From NCBI GenBank assembly GCA_963828185.1, contig CAWHDV010000002.1, positions 372,001 through 436,000 on the forward strand: DNA of 64,000 nucleotides, read 5' to 3'. How positions within the stretch are numbered: the first letter of the stretch is position 1; every line of letters begins with the position of its first letter. Shown here one piece after another: positions 51,162 to 60,219 of this stretch. This DNA comes from Rhodoblastus sp963828185. Its GTDB lineage: Bacteria; Pseudomonadota; Alphaproteobacteria; Rhizobiales; Beijerinckiaceae. Under the pieces are notes generated by a model that was given only the letters and a program-made list of their open reading frames with translations, ran no database searches and had not been told where the DNA came from. The position numbers were made by a program, and so were the translations under genes.

Positions 51162-54100
51162 TCATTGCAGCCGCAAAATCTGCGCGGCGTCGCCGAGCGT
51201 TTCGCGGGCGATGCCGACGATATGGGCGTGATGGGTGAAGATGATCGGCTGCAGCAACGGACTCAAGCCCGCCACGGTTTTCAGCCCGGCCGCGACGCGC
51301 GCATCGTCGAAACTGGCGAAGAGATCGTCGCCGATGAAGGGCGGCGCCTCGGATTTTCGCGCGTAATCCTCGAGAAAGGCCAGCCGCAGCGCCAGATAAA
51401 GCTGGTCGCAAGCGCCTTCGCTCAGCGCGCCGAGCGGCAGGTCGGCGCCATCGGCGCGGCGCGCCAGGAGATGCAACCGATCATCCTCGCCGAAATCCTG
51501 CTTCAGCCCGTGGTAGCGCCCGGAAGTGAGGCTCGAATAGATGTCGCCGGCGCGGGCGAGCAGCGGATCCTGCCGCGCCTGACGATGTTTTTCCAGCCCC
51601 GCCCCGACCATCAGCGCGGCCATCTTCAGCACCGCCCAGCGCCGCGCCTCCGTGGAAATCTCCGCGCGAGCGGATTCGCGGGCGAAAATCGCCTGTTCGG
51701 CGCCAAAACCCTCGTCGAGCCTCGCGAGCTGGCTGTTCGCCTCATGCTGCGCGACGATCAATTCGTGCTCCCGCCGCCGACGCGCCTCGGCCGAACGTTC
51801 GATCTCACCCAGGCGCAAGCGCGCCGCGTCGGCGTCGAAATCGCGCGCCTGCTCGGCGAGCTTCGCCTCGTCGGCGCCCTCGGCGACCAGCGCCAGGCGC
51901 TCGCTTTCCTCGGCCAGCGCGCCGCTCAATTCGCGCCGGCCCCGCAGTTTCTGGCAAAGCTCGACGGCGTCGCCGGACCAGGCCGCGTCGCCGCAAAGCG
52001 CCGCAAGAAGGCTTTCCGCCGCGGTCGCCGCCTGTTGCGCTTGCGCGGCGGCCGCGTCAGCCCTGGCGAAAAGCTTTTCGGCATGGGCGCGGGTGGTCTG
52101 CCTCCCTCGTTCGACGGCGAGGCGCTTTTGCAGCGTCTTGGCGGCGTCGAGCGCGGGGCGCGGCGGAATATTGAGCGCGCAGCTCGCCAGCAGGGCGTCG
52201 AGCCTTTGCTCGAAGGCGAGGAGATCGTCGCGGATCGCCCCGACGCGGTGGCGCTCGCCCGCCTCCTCCTGCAAATCGCGCGGCAAGTCCCGCCACAGGG
52301 CGATGCGCGCCTGCGCCTCGTCGAAGCTGGCGTCGGCGTCGAGCCGCAATTGCCCCAGCGCGACGTCATAGTCCGCGCGCCATTTCCGCCCGTCGTCCGC
52401 AAGCGCGGCGAGCCGAGCTTGCAAATCCTTGATGCGCGCGGGAGCAGCGGCGATTTGCGCCGAAACTTCCCGCGCCTCGTCCTCCGCCCGCGCCAGATCC
52501 TTGATGCGGCCAGCGATGCGCCGCGCCAGCGGCCCGGCTTCGAGCGGCAGCGGCGCAAGGCCGGCTTCCCCGGCCAGCGCATGCAGGCCGGGCAGCGCTT
52601 GCCGCAGCCTTTGCTCCGACGCCGCGAGGCGATCCTGTTTCGCCCTGAGCGACTGGCGCGCCGCCAGCAGATTGATCGCGCTCTCGCGCCAGGACGACAT
52701 GACGCGCGGCGCGGCGGCGCTCACACCGCACGTGGCCCAATCGCGCGCCCATGCCGCCTCCAGCCGCGCGCGCTCATCACGCGCCGCCTCGGCGAAGCGT
52801 TCGGCTTCTTCGCCCGACTTGCGCGCGGCGGCGAGGTTTTCGCGCTCGGCTTCGGCCTCGGCCACGCGGGCGGCGTCGGCGAGCAGACTGTCGGCGATGG
52901 AATCGGCCTGGTCTTGCAGGGCGCGAAACTCGCCGCTCTTTTTCCGCCACGCCGCCTCGTCGGCGCGCGCCTCTCCAAGGTCCGGCCACAGCGCGTCGCG
53001 GCGCTCGCGCAACGCCAGCAAATCGCCGCGCCCGAAAATCGGCCCGGACCTTTGCAGCGCCCGCAGCCGCGCTTCCGCGCCGGATGCTTTTTCCCGGGCT
53101 TCCGCGATTTTCCGGGCGGCCTCGACCTCGCGCGCCGCCAGAGCGTCGAATGCCTGCGCCGCCTGCTCGATGGCGCCGGCCTCGGGGCTCGGCGACCGGG
53201 CGAACAGGTCGAGATCGGCAAGGGCCGGCGAAAGGCGCGCGCGGCGCTCGTCAATCTGCCGCGCCTCGTCGGCGCAGGCGAGAGCCAGGTCGGCGCGGGC
53301 GTCGTCGTCCTTCTCCACCGCGCCGAACGCCGCAAGCTTTTCCGCCAGCGCGCGGCTGTCGGGCAGCTCCGCCCCCTGGCGCGCGCGCAGATCGTCGAGC
53401 GCCCGCTGCTCGCGTTCGAGCGCCGACGCCGGCCCCGATTTTTCCGCCGCCAACTCGCGACCGCGCGCGACAAGTTTTTCCGCGCGCAGCAATTGGGCCG
53501 GATCGGGCGCGGCGGCGCGCAGCGCCTCGCTGTCGGCGAGGCCGCAGGCCAGCGCGCGCAGTCGCAACTTGTCGCTGATCTTGTCGAGCGCCTTTTCGCG
53601 GCGCGGCAGGTCGTCGAGCGTCGCTTTTTCCATGGCGCCCGCGGCGCGGTTCAGCGCTTCGATCTCCTCGGCGCGCGCCAGGAGATCGGCGTCGAACGAG
53701 GCCAGTTCGACTTCGGCGCCGGCTTCGTCGCGGTCTTGTGCGGCGCGGCCGAAATTCTTTCGCGCCTCATCTTGCGACGTCAGCAAGGTCTCGAGCCTTG
53801 CCGCCCAGTCGTCGCCAAAACGCGACAGATCGTCGAAACCAGCGAGGCTTTCGCGCAAGCCGGCCAGTTTCCGCAACATCGGCGCCGCCTTGAGCATACG
53901 CTGCAAATGCAGGCGCTCGCCCTCCTCGACGCGGTCCTGCGCCCCCACGGCGTCCAGTTGCTCGCCGGCCTCCTCGATCTGCCGCCGCAGGCTCTTCAGC
54001 GCGCCTTCCGACAGGGTCGCGTCCTTTTCCGCCCGGCGCGCGTCGTCGAAGCGGCCCAGCGCCTGATAAAAGCTGCGATGCTCCGCCTTGCGCTCGCCAA

Positions 54101-54611
54101 ACACTTTTTCCGCCTCCGCCTCCAGCCCGCGCCGCAGGTCGATGAGGCCGCGCAGGCCGGAGGCGGCGGCGAACAGGCTGGCGCCGATCTCGCCTTCGGC
54201 GCGCAGCATTTCCGCGCCGCCCTCGCGCAAGGCCTTGGCGTCGAGGCCGAAAGCGCGGCCAAAAATCTCGCGGCTGGCCGAGCCAAGGAAGGGCGCGAGG
54301 CAATCTTCGGCAAGCGCGGCGCCCGAGGCGTCGAGCAGCGCGGCCTTGCCGCCCCGGCGGCGGAAGAATTGCAGCATCTGGCCATTGCGCGCCTCAAGCG
54401 TCGCGCCAAGGCGCAAATCGGCGGGGCGCAGGAAATTCTTTTCCGCGCGCGGCGGCACGCCGTAGAGAAGGTCGCCGATGGCGGCGAGGGCGCAGGTCTT
54501 GCCCGCCTCGTTGGGGCCATAGACGATATGCAGCCGCGCCGTGCGGTCGAAATCGAGCTTCACCCCGGCGAAAGGCCCATAGGCGTCGAGCGCCAGTTCG
54601 ATGAGCCTCAT
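51162..54611 (-). CDS. SbcC/Rad50-like AAA ATPase (YhaN family)
   Basis: 1149-aa SMC-like ATPase. Walker A GPNEAGKT at residues 32-39 follows an N-terminal RecF-like strand (LIELALDAYGPFAG); the signature-like LSEGACDQLYLALRLAFLE and Walker B-like PPFIGDDLF close the C-terminus. In between lie long Ala/Glu/Arg coiled coils (about 200-950). With the partner nuclease it resembles SbcC-SbcD or B. subtilis YhaN-YhaO and probably acts in DNA end processing or repair. The ATG overlaps the stop of the exonuclease gene (ATGA). Confidence 0.85.
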   Translation of the reverse strand: MRLIELALDAYGPFAGVKLDFDRTARLHIVYGPNEAGKTCALAAIGDLLYGVPPRAEKNFLRPADLRLGATLEARNGQMLQFFRRRGGKAALLDASGAALAEDCLAPFLGSASREIFGRAFGLDAKALREGGAEMLRAEGEIGASLFAAASGLRGLIDLRRGLEAEAEKVFGERKAEHRSFYQALGRFDDARRAEKDATLSEGALKSLRRQIEEAGEQLDAVGAQDRVEEGERLHLQRMLKAAPMLRKLAGLRESLAGFDDLSRFGDDWAARLETLLTSQDEARKNFGRAAQDRDEAGAEVELASFDADLLARAEEIEALNRAAGAMEKATLDDLPRREKALDKISDKLRLRALACGLADSEALRAAAPDPAQLLRAEKLVARGRELAAEKSGPASALEREQRALDDLRARQGAELPDSRALAEKLAAFGAVEKDDDARADLALACADEARQIDERRARLSPALADLDLFARSPSPEAGAIEQAAQAFDALAAREVEAARKIAEAREKASGAEARLRALQRSGPIFGRGDLLALRERRDALWPDLGEARADEAAWRKKSGEFRALQDQADSIADSLLADAARVAEAEAERENLAAARKSGEEAERFAEAARDERARLEAAWARDWATCGVSAAAPRVMSSWRESAINLLAARQSLRAKQDRLAASEQRLRQALPGLHALAGEAGLAPLPLEAGPLARRIAGRIKDLARAEDEAREVSAQIAAAPARIKDLQARLAALADDGRKWRADYDVALGQLRLDADASFDEAQARIALWRDLPRDLQEEAGERHRVGAIRDDLLAFEQRLDALLASCALNIPPRPALDAAKTLQKRLAVERGRQTTRAHAEKLFARADAAAAQAQQAATAAESLLAALCGDAAWSGDAVELCQKLRGRRELSGALAEESERLALVAEGADEAKLAEQARDFDADAARLRLGEIERSAEARRRREHELIVAQHEANSQLARLDEGFGAEQAIFARESARAEISTEARRWAVLKMAALMVGAGLEKHRQARQDPLLARAGDIYSSLTSGRYHGLKQDFGEDDRLHLLARRADGADLPLGALSEGACDQLYLALRLAFLEDYARKSEAPPFIGDDLFASFDDARVAAGLKTVAGLSPLLQPIIFTHHAHIVGIARETLGDAAQILRLQ

Positions 54612-55834
54612 GGTTCGAAAGCCTCCGCTCGGGCCAAAGCGAGATCGCGCGCCTCGGCGAGAAGGACGGAGATTTCCTCGCGCAGCGGCGCGCCGCCTGC
54701 CGGAATTCTCGCTTCGACCATGCGCAGGACGGCCTGCGCGGCCTCGGTGAAATCGGCATCGCCGAGAACGTCGTCGAGCAAGGCGGCGAAATCGAGTTCG
54801 CTGTCGCGCCGCATCGGCGTGGCGAGCGGCCGCGTCTCGATCGCCAGCCGCTCCAGCACGATGGCGTCGCCGGCATGCTGCAGGGCCGCCTCGGCTTCGT
54901 CGCGCCAACGGGCCGGATCGGCGGCGAGCGCCGGATGCAGCGCGCTCGCGCCTTGTAGATGCAGGCGCACGGCCAGCAATCGGCCGCCAGCCTTTTCGCT
55001 TTCCTGCGCCGCGCGGCGTTCGGCCTCGCGCAGCAGCTCGCGCGGATCGTCGTAGGGTGCGGCGTCGAGGACGATGCGGGCGAAACGAGCGCGATCGACG
55101 ATCAGGCGCCGCAATCCCGCAATGGCGCCATCCTCGACATCGACCAGCACAGCGCCCTTCTCGCCGCATTCGCGGATCGAGCGTCCCTGCAGATTGCCAG
55201 GATAGACGATGGCAGGGTCGCGGGCGCTGACGACTTCATGGGCGTGGATGTGGCCGAGCGCCCAATAGTCGTAATTTTTTGCGCGCAGGTCGTCGAGCGT
55301 GCAGGGCGCGTAGCTGGCGTGGCCGGGGCGGCCGTCAAGCGAGGAATGCAGCACGCCGATGTTGAGCCAGCCGGATTTCGGCGGCGGATAGGTGGCGGCA
55401 AGGTTTTCGCTCTCGGCGCGGTCGGAAAAGCTGCGGCCATGCAAGGCCACCCGCAATTCCGGGATTTCGAAGGATTTCGCACGCGTCGCGGGAAATTGCT
55501 CGGCCCCCTCGGGCAGCGCCACGCTCTTGCTGACCACGGATTCGGCGTCGTGATTGCCCTTGAGCAGATAAAGGCGCACGCCGGCGCGGCTGAGGCGCGC
55601 AATCTGCCGGTTGAAGAACAGGGCGATGGAGGCGTCGCGCCAGTCGCCGTCGAAAATGTCGCCGGCGAAAATGGCGAAGGCGATCTTTTCCTCCAGCGCG
55701 CGATCGACCAGCGCCTCGAACGCCTCGCGGCTGGCCGCGCCGATCTTTCCGGCGAGGTGCGGATCGCGCAGGCTCAGGCCCTGGAGCGGACTGCCCAGAT
55801 GCAGGTCGGCGGCATGGAGAAAAGTGAAGCGCAT
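54608..55834 (-). CDS. SbcD/Mre11-like DNA repair exonuclease (YhaO family metallophosphoesterase)
   Basis: 408-aa calcineurin-like metallophosphoesterase. Metal motifs: FLHAADLHLGSPLQGL (Asp, His), IFAGDIFDGDW (Asp, His-site), LLKGNHDAES (Asn, His), then YWALGHIHAHEVV (His pair). It cuts or processes DNA ends with its ATPase partner, whose gene follows with an ATGA overlap. First gene of the pair; the 5' region is divergent from nit. Confidence 0.9.
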   Translation of the reverse strand: MRFTFLHAADLHLGSPLQGLSLRDPHLAGKIGAASREAFEALVDRALEEKIAFAIFAGDIFDGDWRDASIALFFNRQIARLSRAGVRLYLLKGNHDAESVVSKSVALPEGAEQFPATRAKSFEIPELRVALHGRSFSDRAESENLAATYPPPKSGWLNIGVLHSSLDGRPGHASYAPCTLDDLRAKNYDYWALGHIHAHEVVSARDPAIVYPGNLQGRSIRECGEKGAVLVDVEDGAIAGLRRLIVDRARFARIVLDAAPYDDPRELLREAERRAAQESEKAGGRLLAVRLHLQGASALHPALAADPARWRDEAEAALQHAGDAIVLERLAIETRPLATPMRRDSELDFAALLDDVLGDADFTEAAQAVLRMVEARIPAGGAPLREEISVLLAEARDLALARAEAFEP

Positions 55835-55949
55835 GAAAATCCGTCTATGATTCGCAAGCAGAGTCTAGGCCCTCGGCCCTGGCGAAAGAAGCCGTCGCTT
55901 GTGCCGCGGCGCGAAACTTGCTCTCTTGTGGCCAATTGAGGGAATTGCG

Positions 55950-56774
55950 ATGAAAGCGTGCCTGATCCAGATGAATTCGACCGGCGACAAGCCGGCCAAT
56001 CTGGCGCAGGCGCGCGCCCTGGTCAACGAGGCCGTGGCGCTGGAAAGGCCGGACTGGATCGGCCTGCCGGAAGTGTTCGACTTTCTTGGCGGCTCGCGCG
56101 CGGAAAAATTTGCCGCCGCCGAAATCTTGCGGCAGGGTCCCGCCTATGAACTTTGCGCGCGACTGGCGGCCAAACATGGAGTCTTCGTTCACGCCGGCTC
56201 GTTTCTCGAAAGAAATCCGGACGGGGAAAGCCTGTCCAACACCACAATCGTCTTCGACCGGACCGGCGCGGAAATCGCGCTCTACCGCAAAATCCACATG
56301 TTCGACGTAACGACGCCCGACGGCGCCGCCTATCGCGAAAGCGCCATTTTTTCGCCCGGCGCCACGCTGGCGACCTATCAGTGCGAGGGCATGACCTTTG
56401 GCTGCGCCATCTGCTATGACCTGCGCTTTCCCGCGCTTTTCCAGGCTTTGGCGGCGAAGGGGGCGCAGGTTCTGGTGCTGCCGTCGGCCTTCACCCTGCA
56501 GACTGGCAAGGACCATTGGGAAGTCCTGTGCCGCGCCCGCGCCATCGAGACGCAATGCTGGCTTCTCGCCCCCGCGCAGGTCGGGCCGCATGTCGCGCAA
56601 GGCGAAACCCGCCAGACCTTCGGCCATTCGCTGGTCTGCGACCCCTGGGGCCACAAGGTCGCCATGGCCTCCGACGGCAAAGGCTTTGTCACGGCGCGGA
56701 TCGATCGGGAGCGGGTCGTGCGCGTGCGCGCCGCCATTCCCGTCGCAATGCAAAGGCGCGCCTTCGAGCCATGA
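55950..56774 (+). CDS. Carbon-nitrogen hydrolase, Nit/omega-amidase type
   Basis: 274-aa nitrilase-superfamily hydrolase with the Glu-Lys-Cys triad in order: WIGLPEVFDF (Glu), ALYRKIHMFD (Lys), GCAICYDLRFP (Cys). NIT1/NIT2-type enzymes deaminate 2-oxoglutaramate/deaminated glutathione; that substrate class fits but is not proven. GAGGG precedes the ATG at 55950. The stop overlaps modB (ATGA), so it is co-transcribed with molybdate transport genes. Confidence 0.87.
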   Translation: MKACLIQMNSTGDKPANLAQARALVNEAVALERPDWIGLPEVFDFLGGSRAEKFAAAEILRQGPAYELCARLAAKHGVFVHAGSFLERNPDGESLSNTTIVFDRTGAEIALYRKIHMFDVTTPDGAAYRESAIFSPGATLATYQCEGMTFGCAICYDLRFPALFQALAAKGAQVLVLPSAFTLQTGKDHWEVLCRARAIETQCWLLAPAQVGPHVAQGETRQTFGHSLVCDPWGHKVAMASDGKGFVTARIDRERVVRVRAAIPVAMQRRAFEP

Positions 56775-57481
56775 CTTTTTTTGGCTTCACCTTCACCAGC
56801 GAGCAGATCGACGCCATCGAACTCAGCCTGCGGGTCGGTTTGACGGCGACGATCTTCAGCCTGCCGCTGGCGGTCTTCGTCGCCTACGCCCTGGCGCGCT
56901 GGCGCTTTCCAGGGAAACTGCTGCTCGACGCCTTGGTCCACCTGCCGCTCGTCCTGCCGCCGGTCGTCACCGGCCTCGTCCTGCTGCTGACCTTCGGCCG
57001 CCGCGCGCCGCTCGGCGCCTTTCTCGCCGATCATTTCGGGCTCGTTTTCGCCTTCCGCTGGACCGGCGCGGCGCTTGCCGCCGGCGTGATGGGTTTTCCC
57101 CTCATGGTGCGCGCGATCAGGTTGTCGATCGAGGCGATCGACCCGCGGCTGGAGAGCGCCGCCGCCTCGCTCGGCGCGCCGCCCATCGCCGTGTTCTTCC
57201 TCGTCACCCTGCCGCTGGCCGCGCCGGGGCTGATCGCCGGCGCGGTGATCGGCTTCGCCAAGGCGCTCGGCGAATTCGGCGCGACCATCACTTTCGTCTC
57301 CAACATTCCCGGCGAAACCCGCACCATTCCCGCCGAAATCTACCTGCTGACCCAGACGCCCGGCGGCGATTCCGCGGCGCTGGCCATGGCGCTGGTCTCC
57401 GCCTGCCTCGCGGTCGGCGCCCTCGTCGTCTCCGAACTCTTGTCGCGGCGGATGGTCCCGCGCCGGAGGCCCGCGTCATGA
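56771..57481 (+). CDS. modB: ModB, molybdate ABC transporter permease
   Basis: 236-aa inner-membrane permease: AIELSLRVGLTATIFSLPLAVFVAYAL and the EAA loop FAKALGEFGATITFVSNIPGE-type motif (GEFGA) are typical of ModB. Five to six helices. The expected substrate-binding protein ModA is not encoded in the window, although nit-modB-modC is contiguous. modC follows with an ATGA overlap. Confidence 0.9.
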   Translation: MTFFGFTFTSEQIDAIELSLRVGLTATIFSLPLAVFVAYALARWRFPGKLLLDALVHLPLVLPPVVTGLVLLLTFGRRAPLGAFLADHFGLVFAFRWTGAALAAGVMGFPLMVRAIRLSIEAIDPRLESAAASLGAPPIAVFFLVTLPLAAPGLIAGAVIGFAKALGEFGATITFVSNIPGETRTIPAEIYLLTQTPGGDSAALAMALVSACLAVGALVVSELLSRRMVPRRRPAS

Positions 57482-58566
57482 TCGAAGTCGATGTCGCGCT
57501 CGCCCGCCCCGATTTCGAGCTGCGCGCGGCCTTTTTCAGCAACGCCCGGGTTACCGCCTTGTTCGGTCCGTCCGGCTCCGGCAAGAGCACGGTCATCGAT
57601 CTCATCGCCGGGCTGGCGCGGCCCGATGCCGGAAGAATCACGGTCGCCGACCAGCCACTCGTCGATACGGAGCGCGGGCTATTCGTCTGTGCGCAAAAGC
57701 GGCGCATCGGGCTGGTGTTCCAGGACGCGTTGCTGTTTCCGCATTTCAGCGTGGCGCAGAACCTGCGTTTCGGAGCATTTTTTGCGCCGCGCGGCGCCCG
57801 GCGCATGCCTCTGGAAAAAGTGGTGGATACGCTCGGCATCGGCGCCTTGATGGACCGCCGCCCGGCGCAATTGTCCGGCGGCGAGCGCCAGCGCGTCGGC
57901 GTCGCCCGCGCGCTGATGGCGGCGCCGCGGCTCCTGCTGATGGACGAGCCCTTCGCCTCGCTCGACGTTGCCCGCCGCCACAAGGCGATGGGGCTGGTGG
58001 AGCTGGCGCGCGACGAATTTTCCATCCCCGTCGTCCTCGTTTCGCACCAGATCGAGGAAGTCATGCGGCTCGCCACCCGCGTTGTGGTGATGGAGCGCGG
58101 CCGCGTGGTCGAGATCGGCGCGCCGGAACAGATTTTCGCCAGCGCCCGGCCGGACAGGCCAGAGGAGCGTTTCGGCCTCGGCTCCAGCCTCACCTGCGAG
58201 GCGGGCGCCTATGACGCGCGCTACGGACTGACTCGCCTGCGACATCCTGCAGGCGAGATTTTTTTGCCCGGACAGGCGCCGGCGGGACAAAAAATTCGCG
58301 TCTTCGTCAAGGCGGTCGATGTCGCCCTGGCCCGCCATCCGCCGCCGGAAATGTCGATCCGCACCATCCTCGCCGGGCGCATCCGCCAGCTGGCCGCGAG
58401 CCAGGGTCCGCTGGCGCTGGCGACGATCGAACTCGACGGCGGCGAAAGGCTTTACGCCAGTTTTACGCGCATGGCGGCCGACGCGCTTTGTCTCGCGCCG
58501 GGGATGGAGATTTTCGCCATGATCAAGGCGGTGGCGCTCGACGAACGCGAGATCGAAAGCGAATGA
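57478..58566 (+). CDS. modC: ModC, molybdate ABC transporter ATPase
   Basis: 362-aa ATPase with GPSGSGKST (Walker A), LVFQDALLFPHFSV (Q-loop), LSGGERQRVGVARALM (signature), LLLMDEPFASLD (Walker B) and SHQIEEVMRLA (switch). The C-terminal MOP/TOBE domain (SIRTILAGRIRQL ... LDGGERLYASFTR) senses molybdate and makes the assignment specific to ModC rather than generic ABC ATPases. It pairs with ModB; ModA must be supplied from elsewhere. Confidence 0.92.
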   Translation: MIEVDVALARPDFELRAAFFSNARVTALFGPSGSGKSTVIDLIAGLARPDAGRITVADQPLVDTERGLFVCAQKRRIGLVFQDALLFPHFSVAQNLRFGAFFAPRGARRMPLEKVVDTLGIGALMDRRPAQLSGGERQRVGVARALMAAPRLLLMDEPFASLDVARRHKAMGLVELARDEFSIPVVLVSHQIEEVMRLATRVVVMERGRVVEIGAPEQIFASARPDRPEERFGLGSSLTCEAGAYDARYGLTRLRHPAGEIFLPGQAPAGQKIRVFVKAVDVALARHPPPEMSIRTILAGRIRQLAASQGPLALATIELDGGERLYASFTRMAADALCLAPGMEIFAMIKAVALDEREIESE

Positions 58567-58628
58567 GGCGCGCGCTTTACAATGACCGTGGGCGCGCCTA
58601 AACCGGCGCCTCCCTCAGGATGGTTTCC

Positions 58629-59465
58629 ATGGATCCGCACGCCCGGACGAAAGCCGCAGCCGACGCCTTTTTGGCGAAGATCGGCGAAAAACCTCTCGTC
58701 ATGGGCATATTGAACGTCACGCCGGATTCCTTTTCCGACGGCGGGAAATTCTATTCCGTCGAAACCGCCCTCGCACATGCCGACGCCATGGCGCAAGCCG
58801 GCGCCGACGTGTTCGACATCGGCGCGGAATCGACCCGTCCGGGTTTTACGCCGGTCGATGAACCCGAGGAATGGGCGCGGCTCGAACCCGTGCTCCTCCC
58901 TTTGCTCGCGAGAACCGCATTGCCCGTGTCGATCGACACCAGCAAGGCGGCAATCGCCCGTCGCGCGCTGGCGCTCGGCGCCGCGATCATCAATGACGTG
59001 TCCGGCCTGCGCGGCGATCCCGCCATGGCGCAGGCCGCGGCGGAAAGCGGCGCGGCGCTGGTGATCATGCACCATCGCGCCGAAGCCGACCCCGCGCTCG
59101 ACATCGTCGCCGACATGATCGCCTTTTTCGGCCAATCCCTGGCGCTCGCCGAAAACGCCGGCGTTTCGCGCGAAAAAATTCTGCTCGATCCGGGGATAGG
59201 TTTCGGCAAGACGCTTGCGCAGAATCTCGCGGCGCTGAAGGCGACCAATATCCTGCGGGAAAAATTCGGGCTGCCGCTGCTGATCGGCGTCTCGCGCAAG
59301 CGTTTCCTCGGCGCGCTGACCGGCGCGGCGACGGAAAGCCGTCTCGCGCCGACCCTCGCCGCCAATCTCGATGCGCTTTTTCGAGGCGCGTCGGTGTTCC
59401 GCGTGCATGACGTGGCCGAACACGTTTCAGCCTTCAAAGTCTGGACCGCCCTTGAGAACGCCTGA
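58629..59465 (+). CDS. folP: Dihydropteroate synthase
   Basis: 278-aa folate biosynthesis enzyme joining pterin pyrophosphate and p-aminobenzoate. Motifs: VMGILNVTPDSFSDGGKF, DIGAESTRPGF, VSIDTSKAAIARRALALGA, INDVSGLRGD and GVSRKRFLG. I chose the ATG at 58629 (MDPHART) over 58620 by ribosome site spacing to AGGA. It overlaps the folK start. Confidence 0.93.
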   Translation: MDPHARTKAAADAFLAKIGEKPLVMGILNVTPDSFSDGGKFYSVETALAHADAMAQAGADVFDIGAESTRPGFTPVDEPEEWARLEPVLLPLLARTALPVSIDTSKAAIARRALALGAAIINDVSGLRGDPAMAQAAAESGAALVIMHHRAEADPALDIVADMIAFFGQSLALAENAGVSREKILLDPGIGFGKTLAQNLAALKATNILREKFGLPLLIGVSRKRFLGALTGAATESRLAPTLAANLDALFRGASVFRVHDVAEHVSAFKVWTALENA

Positions 59466-59991
59466 AAAGAAAACGCCTGAAAAGAGCGCGCCTGACGCAA
59501 AACCGCGCCGGCGGCTGGTCGCCCTCGGCCTCGGCGCCAACCTGGGCGATCCCGCCGCCAATGTGCGCCGCGCCGTCGAACTTTTGCGGGAGGCGGGACT
59601 GGAGTTCGCGGCGCTGTCCTCGCTCTATCGCACCCCGCCTTGGGGCGTGACCGACCAGCCCGACTTCATCAACGCCTGCGCCCTCGTCCGCACGGCAATG
59701 CAGCCGCTGGCTTTGCTCGACCTCGTGCAGGCGACGGAAAAAGACATGGGCCGGCGCCGCACGTTGCGCTGGGGGCCGCGCGTCATCGACATCGACATAC
59801 TCTTCGATGAGGATTTTATGACCTGGCGCGACGCGCGCCTCATCCTGCCGCATCCGGGCCTGCTGGAACGCGCCTTCGTGGCGCTGCCGCTGGCCGAAAT
59901 CGCGCCTGACCTCGTCATCGGCGAAACGCGGCTCGCCGACGCGGCGGCTGGAATCGACGCCGAGGGCGTTGTTCGCGTTTCCGCCTTTTGA
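59452..59991 (+). CDS. folK: HPPK, 6-hydroxymethyl-7,8-dihydropterin pyrophosphokinase
   Basis: 179-aa kinase preparing the pterin substrate of FolP. RRLVALGLGANLGDPAANVRRAVELLRE, SSLYRTPPWGVTDQPDFINACALV, RRTLRWGPRVIDIDILF and LPHPGLLERAFVALPLAEIAPD are all family motifs. The best in-frame start is TTG 59452 inside the folP 3' end; the preceding sequence contains a 12-bp duplication (ACGCCTGAAAAG). folB, often between folP and folK, is absent. Confidence 0.88.
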   Translation: MRTPEKKTPEKSAPDAKPRRRLVALGLGANLGDPAANVRRAVELLREAGLEFAALSSLYRTPPWGVTDQPDFINACALVRTAMQPLALLDLVQATEKDMGRRRTLRWGPRVIDIDILFDEDFMTWRDARLILPHPGLLERAFVALPLAEIAPDLVIGETRLADAAAGIDAEGVVRVSAF

Positions 59992-60219
59992 CGAGATGCG
60001 AACATGGCGCGTCCTTGTTAAAAATAAAACCAAATTGGAACAGTTACTTAATTAAATTGCCGGATAATGCGCTTCCCGGAGCGTTCATGCGGCGCACACG
60101 ATACTGGATGCAATTTGCTGAAAAAACGCCGCTGAATCAAACTGTCTGGCTTGTTGCGCGAGGACCCCAGATCGCACAACGCCAGGGCGTGCGCCGGGGT
60201 TGAGCAACCGGGTTCGAAT
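59992..60219. other. Intergenic region before the response regulator
   Basis: 228 bp with an AT-rich block near 60020-60060 that includes a TTAATTAA palindrome. It is the likely promoter region for the response regulator-kinase pair; no gene is seen. Confidence 0.45.

Noticed and set aside
51165..55055. A 1296-residue open frame on the plus strand across the YhaN/YhaO genes
   Set aside because: It is antisense to two genes with clear motifs, contains no family motif and reflects the GC-rich codon bias (stop-poor antisense frame).
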